64,000 nucleotides of DNA from Bdellovibrio sp. NC01 (GTDB taxonomy: Bacteria > Bdellovibrionota > Bdellovibrionia > Bdellovibrionales > Bdellovibrionaceae): NCBI RefSeq assembly GCF_006874625.1, contig NZ_CP030034.1, forward strand, positions 1,984,001 to 2,048,000, written 5' to 3'. Positions 44,904-53,691 of this stretch are shown piece after piece; the stretch's first letter is position 1; every line of letters starts with the position of its first letter. The position numbers were made by a program, and so were the translations under genes. The notes under the pieces were generated by a model. The model was not told the origin of the DNA and searched no databases. It saw only the letters and a list, made by a program, of their open reading frames with translations.

Positions 44904-46367
44904 TTAACTTTCGATTCTATAGTTTGGAGCTTCTTTCGTGATGCTGACATCATGAACATGCGATTCACGAAGACCTTGTGCCGAAATCTGCACAAACTTC
45001 GCTTTCGATTGAAGTTCATCAATATTTCTTGCACCCAAATAACCCATACCAGATTTTAAACCACCAACAAGTTGATGAATCACGCCTGAAGCCGGTCCCT
45101 TGTAAGCGACCTTACCTTCAATGCCCTCTGGAACAAGCTTTTCGTTGTCTTCGATATCCATCTGACCATAACGATCTTTCGAACCGCGAGACATCGCACC
45201 AATCGAACCCATACCGCGATACACTTTATAAGAACGACCTTGGAAAAGAATCGTTTCACCCGGAGATTCTTCAGCACCTGCAAGCAAATTACCAATCATC
45301 ACCGAGTTCGCACCCAATGCTAATGCTTTCGTGATATCACCCGAGAATTTAATACCACCGTCAGCAATCACCGTTTTACCGCGCGCTTTCGCAGCCTTCG
45401 CACATTCAACCACTGCAGAAATTTGCGGCATACCCACGCCCGCAACCACACGAGTCGTACAAATTGAACCTGGGCCTACGCCGACTTTAATCACATCCGC
45501 ACCAGCATCAACCAATGCGAGCGTGCCTTCTTGAGTGACAACGTTACCTGCGATGATCATCACATCTTTGTGTTTCTGAGAAATGTATTTCACCATTTCC
45601 AAAACATTTTTAGAATGACCGTGAGCTGTATCGATACACAAAACGTCAACGTTTGCAGCGACTAAAGCTTCTGCGCGCTCTTTCGCATCAGCACCCACGC
45701 CAACTGCGGCGCCCACAAACAAACGACCGTGGTTGTCCTTTGTTGCTTGCGGATAGTTTTTAGCTTTTTCGATGTCTTTGATTGTGATCAAACCTTTTAG
45801 GCGACCTTTATCATCAACGACTGGAAGTTTTTCGATGCGATGTTTTTGCAAAATCTTTTTTGCTTCTTCCAGTGTTGTTCCCATTTTCGCTGTGACAAGA
45901 TTTTCTTTCGTCATCAAGTTGCGAATCGGTTGATTGAAGTTTTCTTCAAAACGCAGATCGCGATTCGTTAAGATACCAATCAATTCACCTTTTACTGTGA
46001 TCGGCACACCACTGATAGAATATCTTTCCATCAAATCAACCGCGTCTTGCACCATATGATCCGGTCCCAACGTCAGTGGGTCCATGATCATACCGCTTTC
46101 GTATTTTTTTACTTTTTCAACTTCAAGAGCTTGTTTTTCGATATCGAGATTTTTATGAATGATACCCAAGCCACCGAATTGCGCCATCACACGTGCAATA
46201 CGATTTTCAGTGACTGTATCCATCGCCGCAGAAATGATCGGCGTATTCAGAAATTTTTCGCGCGCAAATAAAGATCTCGGCACTACTTCCGACGGCGTAA
46301 TTTCAGAATATTGGGGAAGAAGAAGAATATCGTCAAAGGTCAGAGCGTAAGGTATCTCGCGTTCCAT
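44904..46367 (-). CDS. guaB: IMP dehydrogenase
   Basis: 487 residues. The barrel holds the catalytic loop [15 protein letters not shown] with the nucleophile Cys, the flap-side [11 protein letters not shown], and paired CBS domains inserted near residues 95-205 ([39 protein letters not shown]). It oxidises IMP to XMP, the committed step to GMP. The gene order guaB-guaA with a 5-nt gap is standard. No riboswitch-like structure was evident in the 94 nt upstream. Confidence 0.97.
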   Translation of the reverse strand: MEREIPYALTFDDILLLPQYSEITPSEVVPRSLFAREKFLNTPIISAAMDTVTENRIARVMAQFGGLGIIHKNLDIEKQALEVEKVKKYESGMIMDPLTLGPDHMVQDAVDLMERYSISGVPITVKGELIGILTNRDLRFEENFNQPIRNLMTKENLVTAKMGTTLEEAKKILQKHRIEKLPVVDDKGRLKGLITIKDIEKAKNYPQATKDNHGRLFVGAAVGVGADAKERAEALVAANVDVLCIDTAHGHSKNVLEMVKYISQKHKDVMIIAGNVVTQEGTLALVDAGADVIKVGVGPGSICTTRVVAGVGMPQISAVVECAKAAKARGKTVIADGGIKFSGDITKALALGANSVMIGNLLAGAEESPGETILFQGRSYKVYRGMGSIGAMSRGSKDRYGQMDIEDNEKLVPEGIEGKVAYKGPASGVIHQLVGGLKSGMGYLGARNIDELQSKAKFVQISAQGLRESHVHDVSITKEAPNYRIES

Positions 46368-46461
46368 ATCACTAACTCCTGGCAGGTTTAAATAATTCTG
46401 AGGGGATTCCCCTCAGAGTTCAACCAGAAGTAATGTCAGGAATAAGTTTTGGCGCGGCGGA

Positions 46462-46977
46462 CTACTTTTCGTCGTACCAAGACTTATAAAGCAGGTAATT
46501 GTCTGCGGATTTTTCCAGCAACTGGACCTCTTCATCCGTCAACGGGCGCTTTACTTTTGCCGGACGACCTACCACTAAACTGCGCGGTGGAATTTCAGTG
46601 CCTTCCACTAAAAGAGAGCCAGCTCCAATTAAACAGTGCTCGCCGACTTTGACTCCATCCATCAAGATAGAGCCCATGCCGACAAGAGTCCCGCGGCCGA
46701 CTTCGCAACCGTGAAGCATCACCAAGTGACCGATCGTCACGCGGTCCGCCAATGTTGTCCCGTATTTTCCATAAGTGCCGTGAATCACGGTGCCATCTTG
46801 AACGTTCGTTTCTTTACCAATACGAATCGGCATAACGTCACCACGAATCGTCACGTTGTACCAAATCGATGAACCTTTCCCGACCTGCACATCACCAATG
46901 AGGCGTGCATTATCAGCAATGAAAACATCAGCTTCAACTTTAGGTTCAGAGCCACGAGCTTTAACAAAAACACTCAT
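46462..46977 (-). CDS. Gamma-carbonic-anhydrase-like hexapeptide protein
   Basis: 171 residues. A left-handed beta-helix of hexapeptide repeats is evident (IADNARLIGDVQVGKGSS, VKVGEHCLIGAGS). All three zinc-binding His are in place: VIHGTY, and TIGHLVMLHG with two. This matches the YrdA/PaaY/gamma-CA group; activity as carbonic anhydrase has been shown only for some members. The ATG at 46977 follows AGGA; a reading from 47088 adds a poorly conserved N-terminus without a ribosome site. It lies between the FGE and guaB genes, same strand. Confidence 0.9.
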   Translation of the reverse strand: MSVFVKARGSEPKVEADVFIADNARLIGDVQVGKGSSIWYNVTIRGDVMPIRIGKETNVQDGTVIHGTYGKYGTTLADRVTIGHLVMLHGCEVGRGTLVGMGSILMDGVKVGEHCLIGAGSLLVEGTEIPPRSLVVGRPAKVKRPLTDEEVQLLEKSADNYLLYKSWYDEK

Positions 46978-47020
46978 TACGAAGTCCTTTTTGAAATAAA
47001 GCCCATGATAACATAATTTA

Positions 47021-48163
47021 TTATTTAGAAACAGTATGAAGAGCGCCGTCGTCTTGCACCAGACGGAAACCGACTTGAGGCGAGCCACTCATAACATCAC
47101 CCTTACCACGAAAACCTGGACGAAGACCGCCACAATACTCTTCAGAACAAAGATACGATCCACCTTTTTGCACGCGTTTGCGAACCGCAGGTTCATCAGG
47201 ATCGAGTGCTGCCTCTGGACCTTGCGGATTTTTTACGACGCGCATTTTTGAAAGAGTTTTGTAGTAATCAGGTCGATACCAATCAGACGTCCACTGCCAT
47301 ACATTGCCAGTCATATCGTAAAGACCAAAGGCATTCGCCGGAAAACTTCCCACTGGCGATGGCCCTTGAAAACCATCTTCTGAAAGATTTTGTACAGGAA
47401 AATTTCCTTGCCAGAAGTTTGCCATAAACTTTCCTTGCGGATGAAGATCATCGCCCCAAGAATAAGTTTTGCGATCTAAACCGCCACGCGCCGCAAATTC
47501 CCACTCGGCTTCGGTTGGCAGGCGTTTGCCTTTCCATTGTGCATAAGCTTCCGCATCTTCATAGGCGATTTGTACGACCGGAAATTTTTCGCGACCACGA
47601 AGATCACTCTGTGGACCATCGGGATGTTTCCAGCTTGCACCTTTTTGCCAGTGCCACCAGATATGCCCACTGCTTTGCTCAACAGATTTTGGCGGATCAA
47701 AAACAACGGAACCAGGCTCTAGCATTTCCGCAGGAACATTGGGATAAGCAGAAGGATCAAGAGTGCGTTCTGCGACAGTGACGTAACCCGTGGCCTTGAC
47801 GAACTCCGAATACTCTTCGTTCGTTACGGGATATTGATCCATCCAAAAGCCATCGACATGAACTTTATGAACGGGATGAGCATCTTCAGAATCAGGAGTC
47901 GCGTCCCCCATCCAAAATTCACCACCGTTCACCCACACCATTTGTCCGCTGAGTTCTGAAGAAGAACTTGAAGTTTTTTCGGCAACAGCGCCTTTTGTCG
48001 ACGCCCAAAAGCCGCGACCCGAAGTTGAAGTGTCACTTGAACAAGCAAGACCTGAATCGGAATCCGTTTTCAGTGCTAAAGTTTTCTTATAAGCAATCAC
48101 ACTGCTGACAACCAACAAAACTGTGATCACCGCAATAGAGAGAAATAACTTTAACTTTCTCAT
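47021..48163 (-). CDS. Membrane-anchored formylglycine-generating enzyme (SUMF1/FGE-like)
   Basis: 380 residues. A TM anchor (about 5-25: LFLSIAVITVLLVVSSVIAY) and a Ser-rich linker precede the catalytic fold: VNGGEFWMGD, VHVDGFWMDQYPVTNEEY, WEFAARGG, GNVWQWTSDWY and the C-terminal GFRLV. Both copper-binding Cys of true FGE are present in GGSYLCSEEYC, unlike many FGE-fold relatives that lack them. The enzyme converts a Cys in C-x-P-x-R of sulfatases to formylglycine. No sulfatase gene is present in this window, so the partner is elsewhere or the substrate differs. The start is uncertain: a TTG at 48199 is also open. Confidence 0.85.
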   Translation of the reverse strand: MRKLKLFLSIAVITVLLVVSSVIAYKKTLALKTDSDSGLACSSDTSTSGRGFWASTKGAVAEKTSSSSSELSGQMVWVNGGEFWMGDATPDSEDAHPVHKVHVDGFWMDQYPVTNEEYSEFVKATGYVTVAERTLDPSAYPNVPAEMLEPGSVVFDPPKSVEQSSGHIWWHWQKGASWKHPDGPQSDLRGREKFPVVQIAYEDAEAYAQWKGKRLPTEAEWEFAARGGLDRKTYSWGDDLHPQGKFMANFWQGNFPVQNLSEDGFQGPSPVGSFPANAFGLYDMTGNVWQWTSDWYRPDYYKTLSKMRVVKNPQGPEAALDPDEPAVRKRVQKGGSYLCSEEYCGGLRPGFRGKGDVMSGSPQVGFRLVQDDGALHTVSK

Positions 48164-48232
48164 ACTTCCATTTTTTTCTGCCCGCACCGCTGCGGTCAAT
48201 ACATAAACAGATGAATTATAACACGCGTCCTA

Positions 48233-50434
48233 CTACTCGGATACAACCCACACCAGGTCTCCGTTTTCCAAGACAAACTCGGAAGAAGGTCCAAGGATGC
48301 GGTTTTTGCCGCGCTCAACGCCAACGACAAGAACTTTGCGGTCCTCACGAAGTCGACTGTCGCGAATTGATTTGCCCACATAAGGATCTTCATTTTCGAT
48401 AACAAACGAACTCAGTTGATATTTTCCACCGAATGGTTGAACCCAACGATGCTTTTCAGCGTCTTCATTGAGTTTACGATGAAGCTCGCTTAATTCTTCT
48501 TCGCTACCGAAACACACGATACGATCGAATGGCCATAAAACGAAATCACCGGTCGGCGCGAACACTTGTCGGTCTCCACGATTGATTGAAGCAATCGTGA
48601 CGCCCATTTTTTCTTTGAATGAAAGTTCACGCAGACTTTTGCCGATCAAACTTGAATCCATACCAAGATCGAAAGTTTCAACCGAGGCATTCCACGGCAA
48701 CAACGCTGGATCAAATTCCGCCGGGTTGTGAGTCTCTTTACCTTTTTCAGTCAAATTACGCAGGAATCTTTTTTCAAAAAATGCATAAAGTTTTTCACCA
48801 TAAAGCATCGTCAAGAACACCGCGATCACAACAATCCCTGCAAGCGCTCCTGAAGCAATTGGCAACGAAACAAATTGTGCAATCATCACTGACAACAACA
48901 ACACCGCAAGCAAGATTCGACCTAAAGTAATACCAGGCAAAAGAGATTGAATACGGCGAAGATCTTCAGCATCAACATCCTTACTTGGCTGACCTTGCAG
49001 CAGTCCCCAGAAGAAAGGTGCTGAAATCACCAAACAAATAATAAACGCAAAAGCACCCGCATGAGGACTTGCCTGAAGATGTTCATCAAGCTGGACCAGG
49101 ACGAAACTTTTCATTCCAAAGATGATCGCCAAGATCACGATTGAGTTCAGAATAATTTTTACGCCATAACTTGAAGCGATCAGACCACCAATACTTTTTC
49201 CACCTTGGCGCTTGATAGAACTTGAATAGCTATCAAGTAGAATTTTGAAACGATCCGGGAATTTTGAATCCGTCCAGCGATAAATGCTTTCAGAAGATTT
49301 AATCAAATACGGAGTCGTAAATGTCGTAATTGCCGAAGCCGCGACCGCCAGAGGATACAAGAAGTCACTTGTCAGTTTTAAAGTCATACCTAATGAAGCA
49401 ATGATGAATGAGAACTCACCGATCTGCGCAAGACTAAGACCTGCTTGCAACGATGTCTTACGCGATTGCCCTGATAGCAACGCACCTAAGTACGTACTTA
49501 CTAATTTACCCAAGATCGTAACGATCGTGAACAGCGCCACAAGACCGCCATTGTCGCGAATGATCTTTGGATCAATCAACATACCGACAGAGACGAAGAA
49601 CACGGCAGCAAACAAGTTCTTAACCGGATTCAATAGTTTTTCAATATGATGACCTTCCGGAGTTTCCGCAAGCAATGAGCCCATAACGAAGGCGCCCAAG
49701 GCTGGCGAAAATCCCGCGGCTGTGGCAATGATAACCATCACAAGACACAAACCGATTGCGACAACCAAAGTTGTTTCTTCATCCAAAAGATCGCGAATGT
49801 AACGTAAGAAAGCGGGCAAAAGGAAGATACCGAAAATAAACCAGACTAGAACAAGGAACACCATTCTAGTTGTGACAGCCACCACGTTGCCAATCTCAAA
49901 ACCATTACTTGAAACAAGTGTTGGCAAAAGAACCAGCAATAAAACCGCGACCACGTCTTCAACAACTAAGATACCAAAAACCAGTTCAACCAGGCGACTG
50001 CCCTTCATGCCCAATTCTTGGAAGGCACGCACGATGATCGTCGTTGAAGAGACAGAAAGAATCGCACCCATGAACAAACTGTCTGCGGAATTCCACCCGA
50101 TACTGCGCCCAACTAAGTAGCCAAGTCCCACCATGAAGAGAACTTCAAACACCGCAGTAAATCCCGCAGAGCCGCCGACTTTCACTAATTTTTTGAAACT
50201 AAACTCAAGACCTAAACCGAAAAGAAGAAAGATCACACCGATTTCGGACCACGTGTGAATGCTTTCTTTGTCTTGCACCGTTGGTAACCACGGCACGTGA
50301 GGACTTACTAAAAAGCCTGCGATTAAATACCCAAGAACTAGCGGCTGCTTTAGCTTTTTAAATAAAAGCGTGACCAACGCACCGATAAGAAGAATGAAAC
50401 CTAAATCCGTGATAAGTGCTGGTAAATGAATCAT
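48233..50434 (-). CDS. CPA2-family cation:proton antiporter with two C-terminal RCK_C/TrkA_C domains
   Basis: 733 residues. About 12 membrane helices form the Na+/H+ exchanger fold (KLKQPLVLGYLIAGFLVSPH, the GLGLEFSF segment, SPALGAFVMGSLLAETPEG, FFVSVGMLIDP). After further hydrophobic helices (about 430-560), two TrkA_C-like domains follow: SLIGKSLRELSFKEKMGV and YVGKSIRDSRLREDRKV. No TrkA_N nucleotide-binding domain was recognised. KefB/YbaL-type proteins exchange K+ or Na+ for H+. It is on the same strand as the FGE gene, 69 nt upstream of it. Confidence 0.9.
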   Translation of the reverse strand: MIHLPALITDLGFILLIGALVTLLFKKLKQPLVLGYLIAGFLVSPHVPWLPTVQDKESIHTWSEIGVIFLLFGLGLEFSFKKLVKVGGSAGFTAVFEVLFMVGLGYLVGRSIGWNSADSLFMGAILSVSSTTIIVRAFQELGMKGSRLVELVFGILVVEDVVAVLLLVLLPTLVSSNGFEIGNVVAVTTRMVFLVLVWFIFGIFLLPAFLRYIRDLLDEETTLVVAIGLCLVMVIIATAAGFSPALGAFVMGSLLAETPEGHHIEKLLNPVKNLFAAVFFVSVGMLIDPKIIRDNGGLVALFTIVTILGKLVSTYLGALLSGQSRKTSLQAGLSLAQIGEFSFIIASLGMTLKLTSDFLYPLAVAASAITTFTTPYLIKSSESIYRWTDSKFPDRFKILLDSYSSSIKRQGGKSIGGLIASSYGVKIILNSIVILAIIFGMKSFVLVQLDEHLQASPHAGAFAFIICLVISAPFFWGLLQGQPSKDVDAEDLRRIQSLLPGITLGRILLAVLLLSVMIAQFVSLPIASGALAGIVVIAVFLTMLYGEKLYAFFEKRFLRNLTEKGKETHNPAEFDPALLPWNASVETFDLGMDSSLIGKSLRELSFKEKMGVTIASINRGDRQVFAPTGDFVLWPFDRIVCFGSEEELSELHRKLNEDAEKHRWVQPFGGKYQLSSFVIENEDPYVGKSIRDSRLREDRKVLVVGVERGKNRILGPSSEFVLENGDLVWVVSE

Positions 50435-50504
50435 GCTTTATTGTTTCAAGCATGATCACATAATTCAATTTGCAGTCCGGCATTTTTGCGAAATTTTATT
50501 CTGA

Positions 50505-50524
50505 CGACTCACAGATGTGAGTCG
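50505..50524. terminator. 8-bp perfect hairpin between the DUF151 gene and antiporter gene
   Basis: CGACTCAC (50505-50512) pairs with GTGAGTCG (50517-50524) with a 4-nt loop. It lies just after the DUF151 stop on the minus strand. The following minus-strand sequence is AT-rich but without a clean T run, so it may be a weak terminator. Confidence 0.4.
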
Positions 50525-50533
50525 GAATGATCG

Positions 50534-51091
50534 CTAATTCAAATAACCCATCTTGCCCGTCAAAGGCCCATGGTTTTGTGACTTCTGAATCTGTCCTTCA
50601 ACTTCAGCACTCATCACACGGGAACGACCGATGAAGTTTTTTGTCGCGAACACTGGAACGTTCATATGAAGGCAGAAAGAAATCACTTCGTCTGCGCGAA
50701 GTTTCAACGAATTTAATTGCGGATGGCCGCTGATATACAGACGTAGATATTGATGTGCACCACGAATTTCAACAAACACCGCTTGTTTAATTTCGATGTT
50801 CAAAGAATTCATCAACATCTCTGCAAAACGATGCGGAGTCGATTGTGGAATTGTTTTATTCGACTGTGATAAAGCAACACCCGCCTCGATCGGACTGACC
50901 GCCACTGGCAAAGTGTATTGATGACCTTCATCTTTCAACAACAACATCGGACGAGATACATCACCCGTTACAGACAAACCGTAAGGGAACAAACGCACCA
51001 GGTCCTTTTGATGAAAAACTTCTTCATCTTGAGTCTCATTCGTGAAAATGATCTGAGCTTTAAGATTGTCAAAATCCAAAAGGTCTTTCAT
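50534..51091 (-). CDS. DUF151/bifunctional-nuclease domain protein
   Basis: 185 residues. The central and C-terminal regions follow the BFN (DUF151) pattern: RPMLLLKDEGHQYTLPVAVS, the SPIEAGVAL segment, TPHRFAEMLMNSLNIEI and a final LKLRADEVISFCLHMNVPVFA, which corresponds to the 'R-P-S-D-A-I-A-L-A-L-R' element. Some members have RNase/DNase activity in plants and Mycobacterium; many are uncharacterised. It overlaps the miaB stop by 1 nt (ATGA-type junction), so translation is coupled to the tRNA methylthiotransferase, hinting at an RNA-related role. Confidence 0.85.
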   Translation of the reverse strand: MKDLLDFDNLKAQIIFTNETQDEEVFHQKDLVRLFPYGLSVTGDVSRPMLLLKDEGHQYTLPVAVSPIEAGVALSQSNKTIPQSTPHRFAEMLMNSLNIEIKQAVFVEIRGAHQYLRLYISGHPQLNSLKLRADEVISFCLHMNVPVFATKNFIGRSRVMSAEVEGQIQKSQNHGPLTGKMGYLN

Positions 51092-52467
51092 TACTGAATC
51101 AATTCTCCTCTGAACACTGCTGGGAACGCTTTTGTAATACGCACGTCAACAGTTTTACCGATCAAATCAGGCGAACCCATGAAGTGAACAAGTTTATTGC
51201 TTGTAGAACGACCCTGGATTTTTCCATGTTCGCGGTCCACTTGCTCTACCAAGATCTTCATTGTTTGACCTTCGTATTTTTTAACCCATTCAAACGCCAT
51301 TTTATCGTGCGCTTCAAACAATCTGTTCAAGCGATCGAATTTCACGTCTTCAGGAAGTTGATCTTCAAACTTCGCAGCTTTCGTGAAAGGACGTGGTGAG
51401 TACGCAAATGCAAAGATAGTTTCAAAACCACCCTCTTGGCACATGCTGATTGTGTCTTGGAATTCTTCCTCTGTTTCACCAGGGAAGCCCACGATGATGT
51501 CTGTCGAGAACACCACGTTTGGAATTGTACGTTTCAACATCGCGATTTTTTCCAAGTATTCTTCGCGAGTGTAGTTACGATTCATACGCTCTAGGATACG
51601 CGTGTTACCACTTTGGAACGGCAAATGGATGTATTCCATCACCTTGTCGCCATTCGCAGCCATTGTATCGGCAAGCTTTTGATTGAAATCTTTTGGATGA
51701 GACGTCGTGAAACGAATGCGTTCAATATCAGTCTCGCGCGCCACTTTTTGCAACAACTCTGCGAAATCAACATCGCGATCGCCGTAAGAATTTACGTTTT
51801 GACCAAGCAACGTCACTTCTTTCACGCCACGAGTAACAAGCTCGCGCACGTCTTTCAGAATGTGATCGTAAGGACGAGATTTTTCACGACCGCGAGTGTA
51901 AGGCACAACACAGAATGTACAGAAATTATCGCAACCCTTAGTGATGTTCACGAATGTCGCAACACCTGGGTTACGCACCAAAGTGTCGATATTGTACGGA
52001 GCGCGATGTTCAAATTTCGCGTTCACGTGCTTACCACCCTCTGAGTAAGTTTTTGCAACCAAGTTTGGCAAATTGTCGATTTGATCCGTACCGAATACGA
52101 AATCGATCAACGGTTGTGATTTAATCAGGTTTTCTTTTTCTTGCTGACCCACGCAACCACCGATACCGATGCGCATGTCGGGATTTTTTTCTTTCATTTT
52201 TCTGAAAGTCCCAACTTCAGACATCACTTTGTGCACCGGCTTTTCACGCACGCTGCATGAGTTGATGATGATCAAGTCAGCTTCTTCCGGAGTTTTTACC
52301 GGTTCAAAATTTTGCATCTCTAGAAGTGAATACATACGTTCTGTATCGTTCACATTCATTTGGCAGCCGTAAGTAGAAATATAAACGCCACGACCTTCCC
52401 CCGTCTTTGGAGTTTGGTTTGCGCTTTCAGGATTTGCAGTCGTTTCAACAGTGTCAGCCACGGCCAT
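51091..52467 (-). CDS. miaB: tRNA-2-methylthio-N6-dimethylallyladenosine synthase
   Basis: 458 residues. The N-terminal MTTase domain has TYGCQMNVNDTERM, NSCSVREKP and IGGCVGQ, supplying the three auxiliary-cluster Cys. The radical-SAM motif is GCDNFCTFCVVPYTRGRE (C-x3-C-x2-C). A C-terminal TRAM domain (KILVEQVDREHGKIQGRS) binds tRNA. It methylthiolates i6A37. AGAGG precedes the ATG. It forms a translationally coupled pair with the DUF151 gene. Confidence 0.96.
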   Translation of the reverse strand: MAVADTVETTANPESANQTPKTGEGRGVYISTYGCQMNVNDTERMYSLLEMQNFEPVKTPEEADLIIINSCSVREKPVHKVMSEVGTFRKMKEKNPDMRIGIGGCVGQQEKENLIKSQPLIDFVFGTDQIDNLPNLVAKTYSEGGKHVNAKFEHRAPYNIDTLVRNPGVATFVNITKGCDNFCTFCVVPYTRGREKSRPYDHILKDVRELVTRGVKEVTLLGQNVNSYGDRDVDFAELLQKVARETDIERIRFTTSHPKDFNQKLADTMAANGDKVMEYIHLPFQSGNTRILERMNRNYTREEYLEKIAMLKRTIPNVVFSTDIIVGFPGETEEEFQDTISMCQEGGFETIFAFAYSPRPFTKAAKFEDQLPEDVKFDRLNRLFEAHDKMAFEWVKKYEGQTMKILVEQVDREHGKIQGRSTSNKLVHFMGSPDLIGKTVDVRITKAFPAVFRGELIQ

Positions 52468-52545
52468 TACCTCTTGTGTCTTTAAAGAGGTTGAGTTATA
52501 GACAAGGGCCTTAAAAATGTCAAAGTTCGAGGGAGGCTCCCACTC

Positions 52546-53175
52546 ATGAATCCAAGACTTAAAAGTTCCAAAAAGTGGACAAAATTCCCGAAAGAATACT
52601 CAGATCAAATCCAGGCTGTTTTCAAAGAAAATTTTGCCCAATATCTCGACGAAGCTGAGTTGATTATCGAAGGTCGTATTTACTCCGAAGAAATTACGCT
52701 TCGCGTTGGTTATCACGAAGAAGGCCGTATTTCTCAGGCCAATTTCGAAGTTTCTATGAATTATTCTCAAGACGAGCAAGATGCTTTGTCACGCATTCAC
52801 AATTGCGTAGATGCTGCTGCATCAATGATGATGGAATATTTCGAACAAGATGGCGAAGTCGATTTCCCTTATGTTTGGGCCGAGTATCCATTCCAAGGTA
52901 AGAAGTTGTATTTGCGTTTCTCGACTGAAAATTCATCTCTAGAAGCCGAAGCAGATAAGCTTTTAGGTCTTGATGGTGAAGCGATGGTTTCGGAAGAAAC
53001 TGATGACGAAGATGCTTTGACTCGCGCGGAACAAAGTGAAGAGTTGTCACCACCACGCGATGAAGATGAAGACTTCGCAGATGAAGATTCTGAAGAAGAG
53101 GATGACGGTGATGATGACTCTGAAGACCGCGGCCCGCGCATGTTTGGCGGAAAAGGTAAGAAGAAAGTACACTAA
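52546..53175 (+). CDS. Cytoplasmic acidic-tailed protein of unknown function
   Basis: 209 residues, no signal peptide. GGAGG 10 nt before ATG. The N-terminal 145 residues form a compact alpha/beta domain (FPKEYSDQIQAVFKENFAQY, ITLRVGYHEEGRISQANFEV). The last 60 residues are almost wholly Asp/Glu (about 170-195), ending in a basic tip KGKKKVH. Acidic tails with basic ends occur in nucleic-acid or chaperone-like proteins. It is divergent from miaB. Function unknown. Confidence 0.75.
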   Translation: MNPRLKSSKKWTKFPKEYSDQIQAVFKENFAQYLDEAELIIEGRIYSEEITLRVGYHEEGRISQANFEVSMNYSQDEQDALSRIHNCVDAAASMMMEYFEQDGEVDFPYVWAEYPFQGKKLYLRFSTENSSLEAEADKLLGLDGEAMVSEETDDEDALTRAEQSEELSPPRDEDEDFADEDSEEEDDGDDDSEDRGPRMFGGKGKKKVH

Positions 53176-53251
53176 ACTCACGACGCAGAGCATTCTTGTA
53201 TACTCTCTCCATCTTTTTACAGTAGCTATGAGTCCAAAAGGGGCACCAACT

Positions 53252-53530
53252 ATGAAAAATATCGTTCTTCTATTCGCAGTACTTTTCGCGGCGGTTTCTG
53301 CTTCTGCTCAAACTCAACAGCAAGCACAACCACTTCGTGTTCACCCGAACGCTGATTACATTCGCACGGCACGTGTTCAACTTGAGAAAGACACTGAGCT
53401 AAAAATTTTGGAAAAATTAGAAGAGTCACGTCTTCGTGAAGAACGCGCTCGTATGCAAATGATTGAAGGTTCAAACTTCAGCGTTCAAAATCCAGCGCCA
53501 AACCAACCAGTACAAACTCAGACTTTCTAA
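53252..53530 (+). CDS. Small secreted helical protein of unknown function
   Basis: 92 residues. AAAAGGGG 9 nt before the ATG; the frame is open upstream, but the signal peptide (MKNIVLLFAVLFAAVSASA-Q) fixes the start. The mature part is a charged helix (VQLEKDTELKILEKLEESRL), probably coiled coil, flanked by Gln/Pro-rich ends. It ends at a strong terminator just before fibre B's promoter. No family recognised. Confidence 0.75.
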   Translation: MKNIVLLFAVLFAAVSASAQTQQQAQPLRVHPNADYIRTARVQLEKDTELKILEKLEESRLREERARMQMIEGSNFSVQNPAPNQPVQTQTF

Positions 53531-53562
53531 TAGTTAACCACAACAAAAGTCTCGCTCATAAG

Positions 53563-53597
53563 AAGGCTGCTTTGTTTATACAAAGGCAGCCTTTTTT
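53563..53597 (+). terminator. Strong terminator before the fibre B promoter
   Basis: AAGGCTGC-TTTG pairs with CAAA-G-GCAGCCTT around TTTATA, followed by TTTT. It isolates the fibre genes from upstream transcription. Confidence 0.9.
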
Positions 53598-53656
53598 ATT
53601 TTTGATTACATCGCCCCAATCTGTCTCAACCTGAGTCGTTTTCAATCAGAATCCGG

Positions 53657-53684
53657 TCAAGATTTTTTAATTAGTGACCGAAAA
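53657..53684 (+). promoter_or_regulatory. Sigma-28 (FliA)-like promoter of fibre B
   Basis: TCAAGATT (53657-53664), 12-nt spacer, ACCGAAAA (53677-53684), then 7 nt to the ATG at 53692. The -35 and spacing match the Pseudomonas-type FliA consensus TCAAGTTT-N12-GCCGATA; the -10 has one deviation (A for T). The GTG at 53674 lies in the spacer. Confidence 0.68.
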
Positions 53685-53691
53685 GTTCTAT

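Noticed and set aside
52754-53141. Ser-rich and His-rich frames opposite the acidic-tail gene
   Set aside because: They arise from the reverse complement of the GAT/GAA-rich tail; no start context.
53674-53691. GTG start adding six residues to fibre B, and the matching TTG at 58511 for fibre C
   Set aside because: Both codons lie in the spacer or -10 of the sigma-28-like promoters, would not be transcribed, and the ATGs six codons later open the signal peptides.
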